A stretch of DNA of 64,000 bases from Nocardia transvalensis NBRC 15921 (GTDB taxonomy: Bacteria > Actinomycetota > Actinomycetes > Mycobacteriales > Mycobacteriaceae), in assembly GCF_000308875.1 (NCBI RefSeq), contig NZ_BAGL01000006.1:1-64000 (forward strand). Reading direction: 5' to 3'. A program made the position numbers and the translations under genes. The notes under the pieces are model-generated. The model did no database searches and had not been told where the DNA came from. It saw only the letters and a list, made by a program, of their open reading frames with translations. Below are positions 34,339 to 43,531 of the stretch, piece by piece; position 1 is the stretch's first letter; each line of letters begins with the position of its first letter.

Positions 34339-37047
34339 GTGGCGACAACGGCGCGACCTGTGACAGATCGCCGTCGCCTGCTCGTCGGTACCGTCGTCGC
34401 GGTCGTCATCGTGCTGCTGATCGTCGTCGTGGTCGTGGTGGTCCGCCATCCGGGAGCCTCGTCCGAGGCGTCTCCGTGTCCCGGCGACAGCGAATCGGCC
34501 CGGCCGGAATGGGCGCCGTCGTCGACATCATTCACCGCCGGCTACGAGGCGCATCCCTTCGTCGGCAACGGGTACCTCGGCCTCCGGATCCCGCCCGCCG
34601 GAACGGGTTACGCGGAGACCGGCGAACGCACCGGCTGGCCGCTGTACACGCCGCGCTACGACGGGGCCTTCGTGGCGGGGCTGTACGCGCGCGATCCCGC
34701 GGTCGCCGACGGGCTCGAAGTGGCTGCCGCCCTGCCGAACTGGTCGACGCTGACGGTCGGGGCCGGCGACGAGACCTTCTCGCCCGCGACGCCGCCCGCG
34801 CAGGTGTCGAACTTCCGGCAGACCCAATACCTGCGCTGCGGCATGGTGCGCACCGCGCTGACCTGGACCACCCGCGACGGCCGGGCCACCGATCTGGTGT
34901 ACGACGTGGTCACCGATCGCACCGATCAGCACGCCGCCGCGGTCCACCTCGCCCTCACCCCGCACTGGGACGGGGAGTTGACGGTCACCGATCTGCTCGA
35001 TTTCGCGGGCGCGCGCCGCATCGACCCGACCGCGGTATCCGCGCAGCCGTCGCTGGTCGACGCGGAATTCCACACGCGGACAACGAATGTGACCGGCGAT
35101 GTCGCCTCGGTCCTCGCGGCCGGGGACACACCGCTGGAACCGCAGAACACCGGACAGCGGGCGCGGCTGGCGGTGGTGTCCGGGCGGTCGTACGAGGCCA
35201 CCAAGTTCGTCGGCGTCGATACGTCGCTCACCTCGGCCGATCCGGCGCGGTCCGCCGTCGATACCGCACGCCGGGCCGCCGGTCGCGGCTGGCCGAATCT
35301 GCTTGCGGCCCAAGCCGAGGCGTGGCGGTCGCTGTGGGCCTCCGATATCGAGGTGCCCGGCCGCCCGGAGGTGCAGCGGTGGGCGCGGGGCGCGCTGTAT
35401 TCGCTGTACTCGGCCACGAATTCGCAGCAGGACAACAGTCTCTCGCCCACGGGTCTGAGCAGCGACAACTACGGCGGGCTCGTCTTCTGGGACGCCGACA
35501 TCTGGATGTACCCGGGCCTGCTGCAACTCCAGCCGAGTCTGGCCCGCTCGGTGATCGAGTACCGCTACAAGACCCTGCCGGCGGCCCGCGAGAACGCCCG
35601 CAGGCTCGGCTATCCGGGCGCCTTCTATCCGTGGACCAGCGGAAGTACCGGGGACCTGTGGAACGAATGCCACAGCTGGTCGCCGCCGCACTGCGTGACC
35701 CAGATCCACCTGCAGGGCGACGTCTCGCTCGCCGCCTGGCAGTACTACCTGGCCACCGGGGACACCGCCTACCTGCGCGAACGCAGCTGGCCGATCATGC
35801 GGAACCTGGCGGAGTTCTGGGCGGCCCGCGCGACGCCCAATCCCGACGGCAGCTTCTCGATCCGGAATGTGGCCGGGCCCGACGAGTACAGCAACGGCGT
35901 CGACGACGGCGTGTACACCAATGGCGTTGCCGCCGTGGCACTGCGGAACGCGGTCACGGCCGCGGGCATCGTCGGTGCCCCCGCGCCACCCGAGTGGGCG
36001 GCCGTCGCCGATCGCCTGCGCATGCCGTTCGATTCCCGCGAGAACATCTTCGTCCAGTACGACGGCTATCGCGGATCGCGGATCAAACAGGCCGATACGG
36101 TCCTGCTGCAGTATCCGCTGGAGTGGCCCATGCCGCCCGGAGCGGCCGCGAAAACCCTCGACTACTACGCCGAACGGACCGATCCGGACGGGCCCGCGAT
36201 GACCGATTCGGTCCATCAGATCGACGCCGCCGCCAACGGCGAGCCGGGCTGCGCGGTCGGCACGTACCTCGACCGGTCGGCCCGCCCGTTCGCCCGCGAG
36301 CCGTTCGGGCAGTTCGCCGAGGCGCGCGGGGAGAAGGCCGGCGCCACCGATCCGCTGGCGGGCTCCCCGGCCTACGACTTCACCACGCTCTCAGGCGGTT
36401 TCGTGCAGGAGTTCACCAGCGGGCTGGCCGGGCTGCGACTGCGCGACGATCGGGTGCACCTGGACCCGATGCTGCCGCCGCAGCTCGCCGAGGGCGTGGC
36501 TGTGCGGGGAATGCAGTGGCGGGGAAGGGTTTTCGATGTCTCCATGGGACCGGAGCGCACCACAGTCACGCTGAAATCGGGCGACCGGTTGCCGGTGGAG
36601 ACCGGAGGCGTTGTGCGCCAGGTGGATCCGGGCCACTCGCTGGAGCTGCCGACCCGCCGCCCCGACCTGACGCCGACCGCCGACGCGGCGCGCTGCAAGT
36701 TCGCCTCGGCATCGAGCGAACAGCCGGGCGACTACGCCGCGGCCGCGGTCGACGGCGACCCCGCCACCAGCTGGCTCCCCGCCACCGACCGCGCGGAGCT
36801 GACCGTCGACCTGGGCGCGGTGAGCGCCGTGACCAAGGTGGCACCGCAGTGGAGCGGCCCACCCCCGGCCACGACCGACATCGCGATCTCCCGAGACGAC
36901 CGCACCTGGGTCCCGGCCCCCCGTGCCGCCGACGGCACCCTCCTGACCCCGGCCGACGCCCGCTACGTGCGAGTGTGGATCACAGGCGCGGACACCGCCG
37001 CCGAATCGTGTATCAGGGAGCTGGGCATTTCCACCCAGCAGGGCTGA
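34339..37047 (+). CDS. Membrane-anchored GH65 glycosidase with C-terminal discoidin-like domain
   Basis: 902 aa from GTG at 34339 after GGGAG (3 nt spacing; a GTG at 34360 is the alternative). A basic N-terminus and helix at about residues 15-35 form an uncleaved signal anchor, so the enzyme faces outward. The GH65 part has YEAHPFVGNGYLGLRI near the N-terminus and the catalytic region WDADIWMYPGLL and GPDEYSNGVDDGVYTN with the general-acid Glu. Residues about 780-895 resemble an F5/8 type C (discoidin) module (CKFASASSEQPGDYAAAAVDGDPATSWLP). Acid trehalase or a related alpha-glucoside hydrolase is likely; phosphorylase cannot be excluded. Confidence 0.82.
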   Translation: MATTARPVTDRRRLLVGTVVAVVIVLLIVVVVVVVRHPGASSEASPCPGDSESARPEWAPSSTSFTAGYEAHPFVGNGYLGLRIPPAGTGYAETGERTGWPLYTPRYDGAFVAGLYARDPAVADGLEVAAALPNWSTLTVGAGDETFSPATPPAQVSNFRQTQYLRCGMVRTALTWTTRDGRATDLVYDVVTDRTDQHAAAVHLALTPHWDGELTVTDLLDFAGARRIDPTAVSAQPSLVDAEFHTRTTNVTGDVASVLAAGDTPLEPQNTGQRARLAVVSGRSYEATKFVGVDTSLTSADPARSAVDTARRAAGRGWPNLLAAQAEAWRSLWASDIEVPGRPEVQRWARGALYSLYSATNSQQDNSLSPTGLSSDNYGGLVFWDADIWMYPGLLQLQPSLARSVIEYRYKTLPAARENARRLGYPGAFYPWTSGSTGDLWNECHSWSPPHCVTQIHLQGDVSLAAWQYYLATGDTAYLRERSWPIMRNLAEFWAARATPNPDGSFSIRNVAGPDEYSNGVDDGVYTNGVAAVALRNAVTAAGIVGAPAPPEWAAVADRLRMPFDSRENIFVQYDGYRGSRIKQADTVLLQYPLEWPMPPGAAAKTLDYYAERTDPDGPAMTDSVHQIDAAANGEPGCAVGTYLDRSARPFAREPFGQFAEARGEKAGATDPLAGSPAYDFTTLSGGFVQEFTSGLAGLRLRDDRVHLDPMLPPQLAEGVAVRGMQWRGRVFDVSMGPERTTVTLKSGDRLPVETGGVVRQVDPGHSLELPTRRPDLTPTADAARCKFASASSEQPGDYAAAAVDGDPATSWLPATDRAELTVDLGAVSAVTKVAPQWSGPPPATTDIAISRDDRTWVPAPRAADGTLLTPADARYVRVWITGADTAAESCIRELGISTQQG

Positions 37048-37049
37048 GC

Positions 37050-37361
37050 CTATTGCTTGGCCGGGACGTCCAGTACGACCTCGAACTCCAGCAGCGAAGC
37101 TCCCGTCGACACCGGCTTGCGGGAGGGGTCGCCGGCGTGGGCCTCACGGGCGGGGCCGTCGCGCCACGCGGCGAAGGATTCCTCCGAATCCCACTGCGTG
37201 ACAACGAAGTACCGGTTGTCCCCGGCGACCGGGCGCAGCAACTGGAAGCCCAGGAAACCGGCGGAACCCTCCACCGCGTGCGCGCGGTGGGCGAAGCGCT
37301 TCTCCAACTCGGGTCCCGAACCCTCGGGGACCTCGATCGCATTGATCTTCACAACAGCCAT
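37050..37361 (-). CDS. mhuD: MhuD-type heme-degrading monooxygenase
   Basis: 103 aa from ATG at 37361; a GTG two codons upstream also exists, but 37361 gives exact MhuD numbering. The key residues Asn7, Trp66 and His75 (proximal heme ligand) all align with M. tuberculosis MhuD, and the VVKINAIEVPEG, FLGFQLLRPV and GASLLEFEVVLDV segments are near identical to what I recall. MhuD degrades heme to mycobilin and iron without CO release. Convergent with GH65, divergent from the hydrolase gene as with Rv3592/Rv3591c. No IdeR-like box seen. Confidence 0.93.
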   Translation of the reverse strand: MAVVKINAIEVPEGSGPELEKRFAHRAHAVEGSAGFLGFQLLRPVAGDNRYFVVTQWDSEESFAAWRDGPAREAHAGDPSRKPVSTGASLLEFEVVLDVPAKQ

Positions 37362-37390
37362 GGCCACAGGCTAGCTGGCGCCGGGGCCGT

Positions 37391-38146
37391 ATGGTCGGGG
37401 CGATGTTGTACGACGAGGGTGGCACCGGCGTGCCGATTCTGCTGCTGCACGGCCTGATGGGCAGTGCCCGCACCTGGCGCGGACACCTGGACTGGCTGCG
37501 CGGGTTCGGCCACGTCTACACATTCGACGCGGCGGGGCACGGCCGCCCCGCACCACCGGAACTGACCACCGAGGCGTTCGTGTCCGACCTCGCGGAGGCG
37601 ACGGCGGCCATCGCCGAGCCGATGATCGTGATCGGACATTCGATGGGCGGGCTGCACGGGTGGGTGTTCGCCGCGGCGCATCCCGACCGGGTGCGGGGGC
37701 TCGTGGTCGAGGACATCGCACCGGACTTCCGCGGCCGGACCGCGGACGGCTGGGCGGCCATGATCGAGTCGTGGCCCCAGCCGTTCCCGGACGCCGCCGC
37801 GGTGCTGGACTATTTCGGCCCCGTCGCCGGTCGCTACTTCCTCGAGTCCTTCGAGCACGGCCCGGACGGATACCGCCTGCACGGCGCGGTGACCACGTTC
37901 CGCGACATCTCCCAGGAGTGGGGCACCCGGCACTTCTGGGACCAGTGGCGCGCGGTGCGGGCGCCCGTCCTGCTGCTCGAGGGCGAGTACACGATCACCC
38001 CGCCCGGGCAGATGCGCGAGATGGCCCGGACGCATCCGGACGCCCGGTACGTGCTGATCCGGGGTGCCGGTCACCTGGTCCACGACGATCGTCCCGAGGA
38101 GTACCGCGCGGCGGTCGAGCGCTTTCTGCGCGACGTCCTCGGGTGA
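37391..38146 (+). CDS. Alpha/beta hydrolase (Rv3591c-like)
   Basis: 251 aa; an ATG four codons in (37403) is an alternative start. Oxyanion HG motif (LLLHGLMGS), nucleophile elbow GHSMGG with Ser near residue 82, and the C-terminal His in GAGHLVHDDRPE are present; the acid is probably in LLEGEYTIT, where Glu or Asp would serve. The substrate is unknown. It is divergent from mhuD with about 29 bp between starts, the same pairing as in M. tuberculosis. Confidence 0.85.
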   Translation: MVGAMLYDEGGTGVPILLLHGLMGSARTWRGHLDWLRGFGHVYTFDAAGHGRPAPPELTTEAFVSDLAEATAAIAEPMIVIGHSMGGLHGWVFAAAHPDRVRGLVVEDIAPDFRGRTADGWAAMIESWPQPFPDAAAVLDYFGPVAGRYFLESFEHGPDGYRLHGAVTTFRDISQEWGTRHFWDQWRAVRAPVLLLEGEYTITPPGQMREMARTHPDARYVLIRGAGHLVHDDRPEEYRAAVERFLRDVLG

Positions 38147-38167
38147 ACAGACATTCTGAAATGTTCA
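38144..38167. promoter_or_regulatory. Palindrome TGAACA-N12-TGTTCA at the hydrolase stop
   Basis: Perfect 6-bp arms with an inner ACATT-CTGA-AATGT palindrome, overlapping the hydrolase stop codon; a second small palindrome TAAGGGCCTTA follows at 38171. Both lie within 160 bp upstream of the acyl-CoA dehydrogenase gene and may be its operator region. Confidence 0.3.
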
Positions 38168-38302
38168 GCGCTAAGGGCCTTATTTACGTGCGTAGATGGA
38201 TTGAGAAGTAAGTTGCCGATCGTTTTGAGGGCAGTCGCCGTCAGTCCCGCGCGGGTGCCGTCGTATGCTCGTCGCAGCGCCCCCGAACGAAGGTGATTCA
38301 CG

Positions 38303-39472
38303 ATGATCGACTTCTCGATTCCCGCCGACCTCGCCGCCGAACGCGACCGGATTCGCCAGTTCGTCATCGACAAGATCGTTCCCTACGAGCGCGACCCCCG
38401 ACTGACCGCACACGGCCCGAACGACGAGCTGCGCCAGGAACTGGTCGAGCTGGCGCGGGCCGAGAAGCTGCTGACCATCCAGGCCCCGCTCGAACTGGGC
38501 GGGCGCGGGCTGTCGCATATCGAGCAGGCCGTGCTCTACGAGGCTTCCGGCTGGTCCACGCTCGGCCCGGTCGCGATGAACTGCGCCGCACCCGACGAGG
38601 GCAATATGTTCCTGCTGTCGAAGGTCGCGAACGCCGAACAGACCGACCGCTACCTGATGCCGGTGATCACGGGCCATCAGCGTTCGGTCTTCGCCATGAC
38701 CGAACCGGGCGGCGCCGGATCCGATCCCGGCCAGCTGGCCACGACCGCCACCTTCGACGGCGAGAACTTCACCGTCAACGGCCGCAAATGGCTGATCACC
38801 GGGGCCGACGGCGCCAAGACGTGGATCATCATGGCCCGGCTGGAGGCCAACCCCCACCTCCCCGAGGGCCCCACCCTGTTCCTCACCGAGGGCGATAACC
38901 CCGGCATCGTCATCGAACGCACCATGAACACCATGGACCGCAACTACGTCGGCGGGCACGGCGTGGTGCGGTTCGAGAACCTGGTGCTGCCGAAGGAGTC
39001 CCTCCTCGGCGAGACCGGCCAGGCGTTGCGCTACGCCCAGCTGCGGCTGGCCCCGGCCCGGCTCACGCACTGCATGCGCTGGCTCGGCGCGGCCGAACGC
39101 GCGCAGAGCATCGCGGTCGAGCACGCCAAGTCCCGCACCGCTTTCGGCAAGCCGATCGGCGAGCACGAGGGCGTGTCCTTCATGCTCGCCGACAACGAGA
39201 TCGCGCTGCACCAGTGCCGGCTGACCATCTGGCACGCCTGCTGGCTGATGGACCAGGGCCACAAGGCCCGCCACGAGAGCTCGATGGCCAAGTCCTACGT
39301 CTCCGAGGAACTGTTCAAGGTCGCCGACCGCTGCGTCCAGGTCCTCGGCGGCATCGGCATCAGCGACGAGACCGTCGTCGAGATGATCTTCCGCGACATG
39401 CGCGCCTTCCGCCTCTACGACGGCCCCACCGAAGTCCACAAGTGGGCCATCGGCCGCAAGGTATTGCGGTAG
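38303..39472 (+). CDS. Acyl-CoA dehydrogenase
   Basis: 389 aa, normal length. The FAD/substrate region shows SVFAMTEPGGAGSDPGQLATTA and NGRKWLITGADGAKTWIIMA. The C-terminal domain has SRTAFGKPIGEHEGVSFMLADNEI and CVQVLGGIGISDETVVEMIFRDMRAFRLYDGPTEVHKWAIGRKVLR. The catalytic base position is not the medium-chain Glu; the late DGPTEVHK sequence resembles the FadE12/FadE24 type. Followed by an enoyl-CoA hydratase on the same strand after 141 bp, so it probably belongs to fatty or branched acyl-CoA oxidation. Confidence 0.9.
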   Translation: MIDFSIPADLAAERDRIRQFVIDKIVPYERDPRLTAHGPNDELRQELVELARAEKLLTIQAPLELGGRGLSHIEQAVLYEASGWSTLGPVAMNCAAPDEGNMFLLSKVANAEQTDRYLMPVITGHQRSVFAMTEPGGAGSDPGQLATTATFDGENFTVNGRKWLITGADGAKTWIIMARLEANPHLPEGPTLFLTEGDNPGIVIERTMNTMDRNYVGGHGVVRFENLVLPKESLLGETGQALRYAQLRLAPARLTHCMRWLGAAERAQSIAVEHAKSRTAFGKPIGEHEGVSFMLADNEIALHQCRLTIWHACWLMDQGHKARHESSMAKSYVSEELFKVADRCVQVLGGIGISDETVVEMIFRDMRAFRLYDGPTEVHKWAIGRKVLR

Positions 39473-39599
39473 GGGTGTTGCGTATACCCCGGTTGCGTCT
39501 TACGGGGCCTCTGTGATCTGGTTTATTGCGGTATCGGCCCGTTGCCGGCGTGCCAGTGTTGTGCTGGTCGAAGCCGGGCGTGGCGACGCGCTACACAGC

Positions 39600-39605
39600 T
39601 AGGAT
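39600..39605 (+). promoter_or_regulatory. -10 element of leaderless enoyl-CoA hydratase gene
   Basis: TAGGAT ends 8 nt before the ATG at 39614 and no Shine-Dalgarno is present, as for lysS. A -35 was not recognised. Confidence 0.45.
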
Positions 39606-39613
39606 CTTCTCGC

Positions 39614-40423
39614 ATGAGTTCGGAACTGCACGTCGATGTTTCAGCCGGAGTCGCCGTGCTCACGCTCAATCGTCCCGCCCAGCAGAACGCCTTCACCCCG
39701 ACGATGGCGGCCGAACTCGGTACGGCACTACGCCGGTGCGACAGCGAGGACGCGATCCGCGCGGTGATCATCACGGGTACGCCGCCCGCCTTCTGCGCGG
39801 GCGCGGATCTGTCCAGCCGGATCGGCGACGTCACCGCCACCATCGACCCCGCACCCTGGAAGGTCCGCAAGCCCGTGATCGCGGCGGTGAACGGGCACGC
39901 GGTCGGCATGGGGCTGGCGCTCGCGCTGCAATGTGATCTGCGGTACATGGCCCGGGACGCGGTCTACGGCCTCAATCAGGTGCGCCGCGCCGTCCTCGCC
40001 GACGGGTACGTGCATTGGACGCTGCCGCGGCTGATCGGCATGGCCAACGCCGCCGACCTCATGCTGACCGGACGCACCTTCGACGGCGACGAGGCGAAGG
40101 CGATGGGCCTGGCCAACACCTGCCTGCCGGCGGGCGAGGTGCTGCCGACCGCGCTGGCCGTCGCGCACGATATCGCCAGCGGATCGGCCCCCCTGCCCGT
40201 GGCGCTGTCCAAACGGCTGCTGTGGGAGGGGCTGAACATGAGCGCCGAGGCGGTCGGCAAACTCGAGGGCGAACTCAACGGCTACGTGGCCCGCAGCGTC
40301 GACGGCGGCGAGGGTCTCGCGGCCCTGCACGACCGGCGTCAGCCGAAGTGGTCCGGCAGCGTCAGCGCCGAGTGGCCCGCCTGGGGCGTACCGATCGAAC
40401 CGGGTCGCGCCGGTCTGAGCTGA
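39614..40423 (+). CDS. Enoyl-CoA hydratase/isomerase family protein
   Basis: 269 aa from ATG at 39614. Crotonase fold: CoA-binding AFCAGADLS loop, the second oxyanion segment KPVIAAVNGHAVGMGLALALQCDLRYM, and VRRAVLADGYVHWTLPRLIGMANAADLMLTGRTFDGDEAKAMGL. One of the two usual catalytic Glu positions is replaced around the RRAVLADGY segment, so hydratase activity is not certain. Length is typical. It follows the acyl-CoA dehydrogenase but seems to have its own leaderless start. Confidence 0.85.
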   Translation: MSSELHVDVSAGVAVLTLNRPAQQNAFTPTMAAELGTALRRCDSEDAIRAVIITGTPPAFCAGADLSSRIGDVTATIDPAPWKVRKPVIAAVNGHAVGMGLALALQCDLRYMARDAVYGLNQVRRAVLADGYVHWTLPRLIGMANAADLMLTGRTFDGDEAKAMGLANTCLPAGEVLPTALAVAHDIASGSAPLPVALSKRLLWEGLNMSAEAVGKLEGELNGYVARSVDGGEGLAALHDRRQPKWSGSVSAEWPAWGVPIEPGRAGLS

Positions 40424-40450
40424 GCGCGGATTCGCTTGCGGCGGTAGTGG

Positions 40451-40744
40451 TCAGGCGTTGCCGCCGATAAGCATCAGGAAGAACAAAATCCCGATCAGGA
40501 CCATGAACACGGTGCCGACGATCCCGAGGATGTAGCCGACCAGCACCTGCGTGCGACCACCGAACGCGCCGCCCGACTGATCGATCTGTTCCAGCGCCCG
40601 CCTGCCCAGCACCCACGCCACGGGACCCAGTGCGCCGCAGCAGAATACGCTCAACGCCCCGAGCAGCAGCACGGTCGTCGCCTGCGGATGTTCCACCGCC
40701 TGGCTCGGCACCTGCTGCTCGTGCCAGTAATACGGGTCGTTCAT
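40451..40744 (-). CDS. DUF4190-like small membrane protein
   Basis: 97 aa from the ATG at 40744; a GTG two codons earlier is possible. A polar N-terminus (MNDPYYWHEQQVPSQAVEHP) precedes two hydrophobic segments (about residues 24-44 and 67-92) separated by GRRALEQIDQSGGAFGGRTQ, the DUF4190 layout. Function unknown. It is convergent with the enoyl-CoA hydratase gene, with 27 bp between the stops. Confidence 0.7.
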   Translation of the reverse strand: MNDPYYWHEQQVPSQAVEHPQATTVLLLGALSVFCCGALGPVAWVLGRRALEQIDQSGGAFGGRTQVLVGYILGIVGTVFMVLIGILFFLMLIGGNA

Positions 40745-40830
40745 GGCCACCGGACAAGTCTAGGTGGACAAGGGCGTCTCTGCCCTCCTGACGCGCTGGG
40801 TGGCAGCGTTCCGGCAGCGCTTCGCCCCTC

Positions 40831-40930
40831 TGATCGCGCACGAAGACCTCCCGCCACACACGAATTTCCCTCGCCGCGTACGAAGACCTCTCGCCGCGCA
40901 CGAATTTCCCTCGCCGCGCACGAATTTCTT
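40831..40930. repeat. Five exact-length 20-bp tandem units beside locus D
   Basis: Five head-to-tail 20-bp units of the form TCGCCGCGCACGAATTTCCC, two of which read CGAAGACCTC instead of CGAATTTCCC at their 3' end. The last unit runs straight into the TTTTTCCGGC of the palindrome at 40929. Confidence 0.88.
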
Positions 40931-40993
40931 TTTCCGGCACGCTTTTGGCCGGAATCTCACCTGTGGATTCCGGCCAAAAGCACGCCGGAAAAA
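40929..40993. repeat. Dispersed palindromic repeat, locus D (paired units)
   Basis: Arms 40929-40956 and 40966-40993 (28 nt, one mismatch) flank the 9-nt centre TCACCTGTG. Each arm is one TTCCGGC-N9-GCCGGAA unit. It lies downstream of the rlmB stop, at one edge of the block whose gene order is inverted relative to M. tuberculosis. Confidence 0.92.
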
Positions 40994-41032
40994 GGAGCGA
41001 GGGGCGTCGGTAGGTAGGGACGACCAACGAAC

Positions 41033-42001
41033 TCAGGCTCGGCGTTGCCGAGCGATATCCGCCAGCACCACACCCGCGGCGACCGAGGCATTCAACGATT
41101 CCACCGGGCCCGCCATGGGAATGCTCAGGATGCTGTCGCAGGTCTCGCGGACCAGGCGGGACAGGCCCTTGCCCTCGGAGCCGACGACCACGACCGTCGG
41201 TGTGGTGCCGTCGAATTCGTCGAGGGCGGTATCGCCGCCCGCGTCGAGGCCGACCACCTGCAGTCCGGCGTTGGCGTAATCCTTCAGCGTGCGAGTCAGA
41301 TTGGTGGCCCGCGCGACGGGCAGCCGGGCAGCCGCGCCGGCGCTGGTGCGCCACGCCACCGCGGTGACGCTGGCGCTGCGCCGCTGCGGGATCACCACGC
41401 CGTGCCCGCCGAACGCCGCCACCGAGCGGATCACGGCGCCCAGGTTGCGCGGGTCGGAGATGTTGTCCAGCGCCACCAGCAGCGCGGGCGTCGCGGACGC
41501 GAGCGCGGAGTCGAGCAGGTCGCCGGGGTGGGCGTAGCGGTACGGCGGCACCTGCAGCGCCAGCCCCTGATGCAGGCCGTTGCTGCTCATCCGGTCCAGA
41601 TCGGTGCGCGGCACCTCCAGGATCGAGATCCCGGCGTCGGCGGCGTTCTTGACCGCTTCGGTCAGCCGCTCGTCGTTCTCGGTCCCGGCCGCCACGTACA
41701 GCGCGGTCGCGGGGACGCCCGCGCGCAGGCACTCCACCACCGGATTACGGCCGAGGACCAGCTCGGGCCCGTCGTCGCCCTTGCGGGGGCTCGGCCGCCC
41801 GGCGGTCCGGCCCTTCGCCGGGGCGGCCTTGGCCGCGGCCGCCGCGCGCTTGGCCGCGGGGTGGTACTTGCGCGCATGGGCGGGCGGCGTCGCACCCCGG
41901 CCCTCCAGCCCGCGCCGCCGCTGGCCGCCGGAGCCGACGGTCTGGCCCTTCTTGGTGCCGCCCTTGCGGATCGCGCCCTTCCGCTGCGAATTGCCTGCCA
42001 T
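41033..42001 (-). CDS. rlmB: 23S rRNA (guanosine-2'-O-)-methyltransferase RlmB
   Basis: 322 aa. SpoU/TrmH-type knotted methyltransferase that methylates G2251 of 23S rRNA. The basic N-terminal tail (residues 1-60, K/R/G/A-rich) is followed by the substrate-binding domain ([15 protein letters not shown]). The SPOUT domain has [27 protein letters not shown] (motif 1), [14 protein letters not shown] (motif 2) and [28 protein letters not shown] (motif 3). The start is 16 bp downstream of the cysS stop, and it ends the carD-to-rlmB reverse-strand block. Confidence 0.94.
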   Translation of the reverse strand: MAGNSQRKGAIRKGGTKKGQTVGSGGQRRRGLEGRGATPPAHARKYHPAAKRAAAAAKAAPAKGRTAGRPSPRKGDDGPELVLGRNPVVECLRAGVPATALYVAAGTENDERLTEAVKNAADAGISILEVPRTDLDRMSSNGLHQGLALQVPPYRYAHPGDLLDSALASATPALLVALDNISDPRNLGAVIRSVAAFGGHGVVIPQRRSASVTAVAWRTSAGAAARLPVARATNLTRTLKDYANAGLQVVGLDAGGDTALDEFDGTTPTVVVVGSEGKGLSRLVRETCDSILSIPMAGPVESLNASVAAGVVLADIARQRRA

Positions 42002-42017
42002 CAGTTCGCCTTCCGTG

Positions 42018-43415
42018 TCATGAGCGCGTCCCGCCGGTCAGCGACCACTCCGGGCCCTCGGGGGTGTCGGTGACCTCGACCCCGGCCTCCTTGAGCCGGT
42101 CGCGCACCGCGTCGGCGGTCGCCCAGTCCTTGTCGCCGCGGGCCTGCTGGCGCCGCTCGAGTTCCGCGCGCACCAGCACGTCGAGGGCGTCGAGCGCGGC
42201 CGAGGAATCGGCCGCGGTGGCCCACTGCGCATCCAGCGGATCCACCCCGAGAATGCCGAGCATGGCCCGGGCCTCACCGGCCCGCTCCCGTGCGGTGTCG
42301 AGCGCGCCGGACTCCAGGGCCTTGTTGCCCTCGTGCACGACGCGATGAATCTCGGCCAGCGCCTTGGGAATTCCGAGATTGTCGTCCAGCGCCTCCGCGA
42401 AGGCGTCGGTCCACTTGCCGACCGGCACCTCACCGGCCCGCTCCACCGTGCGCTGCACGAAGGCCTCGAGCCGCTGATAGGTCTGGGCGGCGTCGCGCAG
42501 CGCCTGATCGGAATACTCCAGCATCGAGCTGTAGTGTGCGCTGCCCAGATAGAACCGGAGTTCCACGGCCCGAACGCTTTTGAGCACATTCGGCACCGAC
42601 AGCGTATTGCCCAGCGACTTCGACATCTTCTCGCCGCCGAGGGTGACCCAGCCGTTGTGCAGCCAGTACCGCGCGAACCCGTCCCCGGCGGCGCGCGACT
42701 GGGCGATCTCGTTCTCGTGGTGCGGGAACACCAGATCCATACCGCCGCAGTGGATGTCGAATTCGGCGCCGAGGTAGAACTCGGCCATCGCCGAGCATTC
42801 CAGGTGCCAGCCGGGCCGGCCCGGGCCCCACGGCGACGGCCAGACCGGCTCGCCGGGCTTGGCGGCCTTCCACAGCGTGAAGTCGCGCGGGTCGCGCTTA
42901 CCCTCACCCGCGCTCTCGCCCTGGTGCACGTCGTCGAGCCGGTGCCCGGAGAGCCTGCCGTACTCGGGATAACTGCGGACGTCGAAGTAGACGTTGCCCT
43001 CGGAGGAGTAGGCGTGGCCGCGGTCGATCAGCCGCTGCATCAGGTCGACCATCTGGGTGATGTGGCCGGTGGCGCGCGGTTCCGCCGACGGCGGCAGCAC
43101 GCCCAGCGATTCGTAGGCGCGGTCGAAGGCCCGCTCGTGCGTCGCGGCCCATTCCCACCAGGGACGGCCCGCCGCGGCGGCCTTGTTCAGGATCTTGTCG
43201 TCGATATCGGTGACGTTGCGGACGAATGCCACGTCGTACCCGCCGGCGGTGAGCCAGCGCCGCAGGACGTCGAAGGCGACGCCGCTGCGCACGTGTCCGA
43301 TGTGGGGTTCGCCCTGAACGGTGGCGCCACACAGGTACACCGAAACTCGACCGGGGACCAGGGACGTGAAGTCCCGCAGGGTCCGCGTCTCGGTGTCGAA
43401 CAGGCGCAGAGTCAC
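42018..43415 (-). CDS. cysS: Cysteinyl-tRNA synthetase
   Basis: 465 aa, class I. Charges tRNA-Cys. Zn-binding [15 protein letters not shown] contains the HIGH-type motif, and [11 protein letters not shown] is the KMSKS loop. [14 protein letters not shown] is the conserved ligand region and the DALR-type helical anticodon domain ends the protein. Length is typical. Precedes rlmB on the reverse strand with a 16-bp gap, the order recalled for Rv3580c-Rv3579c. Confidence 0.97.
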   Translation of the reverse strand: MTLRLFDTETRTLRDFTSLVPGRVSVYLCGATVQGEPHIGHVRSGVAFDVLRRWLTAGGYDVAFVRNVTDIDDKILNKAAAAGRPWWEWAATHERAFDRAYESLGVLPPSAEPRATGHITQMVDLMQRLIDRGHAYSSEGNVYFDVRSYPEYGRLSGHRLDDVHQGESAGEGKRDPRDFTLWKAAKPGEPVWPSPWGPGRPGWHLECSAMAEFYLGAEFDIHCGGMDLVFPHHENEIAQSRAAGDGFARYWLHNGWVTLGGEKMSKSLGNTLSVPNVLKSVRAVELRFYLGSAHYSSMLEYSDQALRDAAQTYQRLEAFVQRTVERAGEVPVGKWTDAFAEALDDNLGIPKALAEIHRVVHEGNKALESGALDTARERAGEARAMLGILGVDPLDAQWATAADSSAALDALDVLVRAELERRQQARGDKDWATADAVRDRLKEAGVEVTDTPEGPEWSLTGGTRS

Positions 43416-43510
43416 GGCCAGCCATCCTAGCTATGGGCAAAGAGCGAGAGTACGGGCGGTTTATTGCAGGGTACGGGCGCACGGATCGGCCGCGCACGCG
43501 CGGGGTGACC

Positions 43511-43531
43511 CCGGGCTCAGTGTGAGCCCGG
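43511..43531. terminator. Hairpin over the ispF stop codon
   Basis: CCGGGCTCA (43511-43519) and TGAGCCCGG (43523-43531) make a perfect 9-bp stem with a 3-nt loop; it includes the ispF stop. GGGGTGACCCC beside it (43502-43512) is a second small palindrome. No U tract on the minus strand, so termination before cysS is only possible. Confidence 0.4.
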
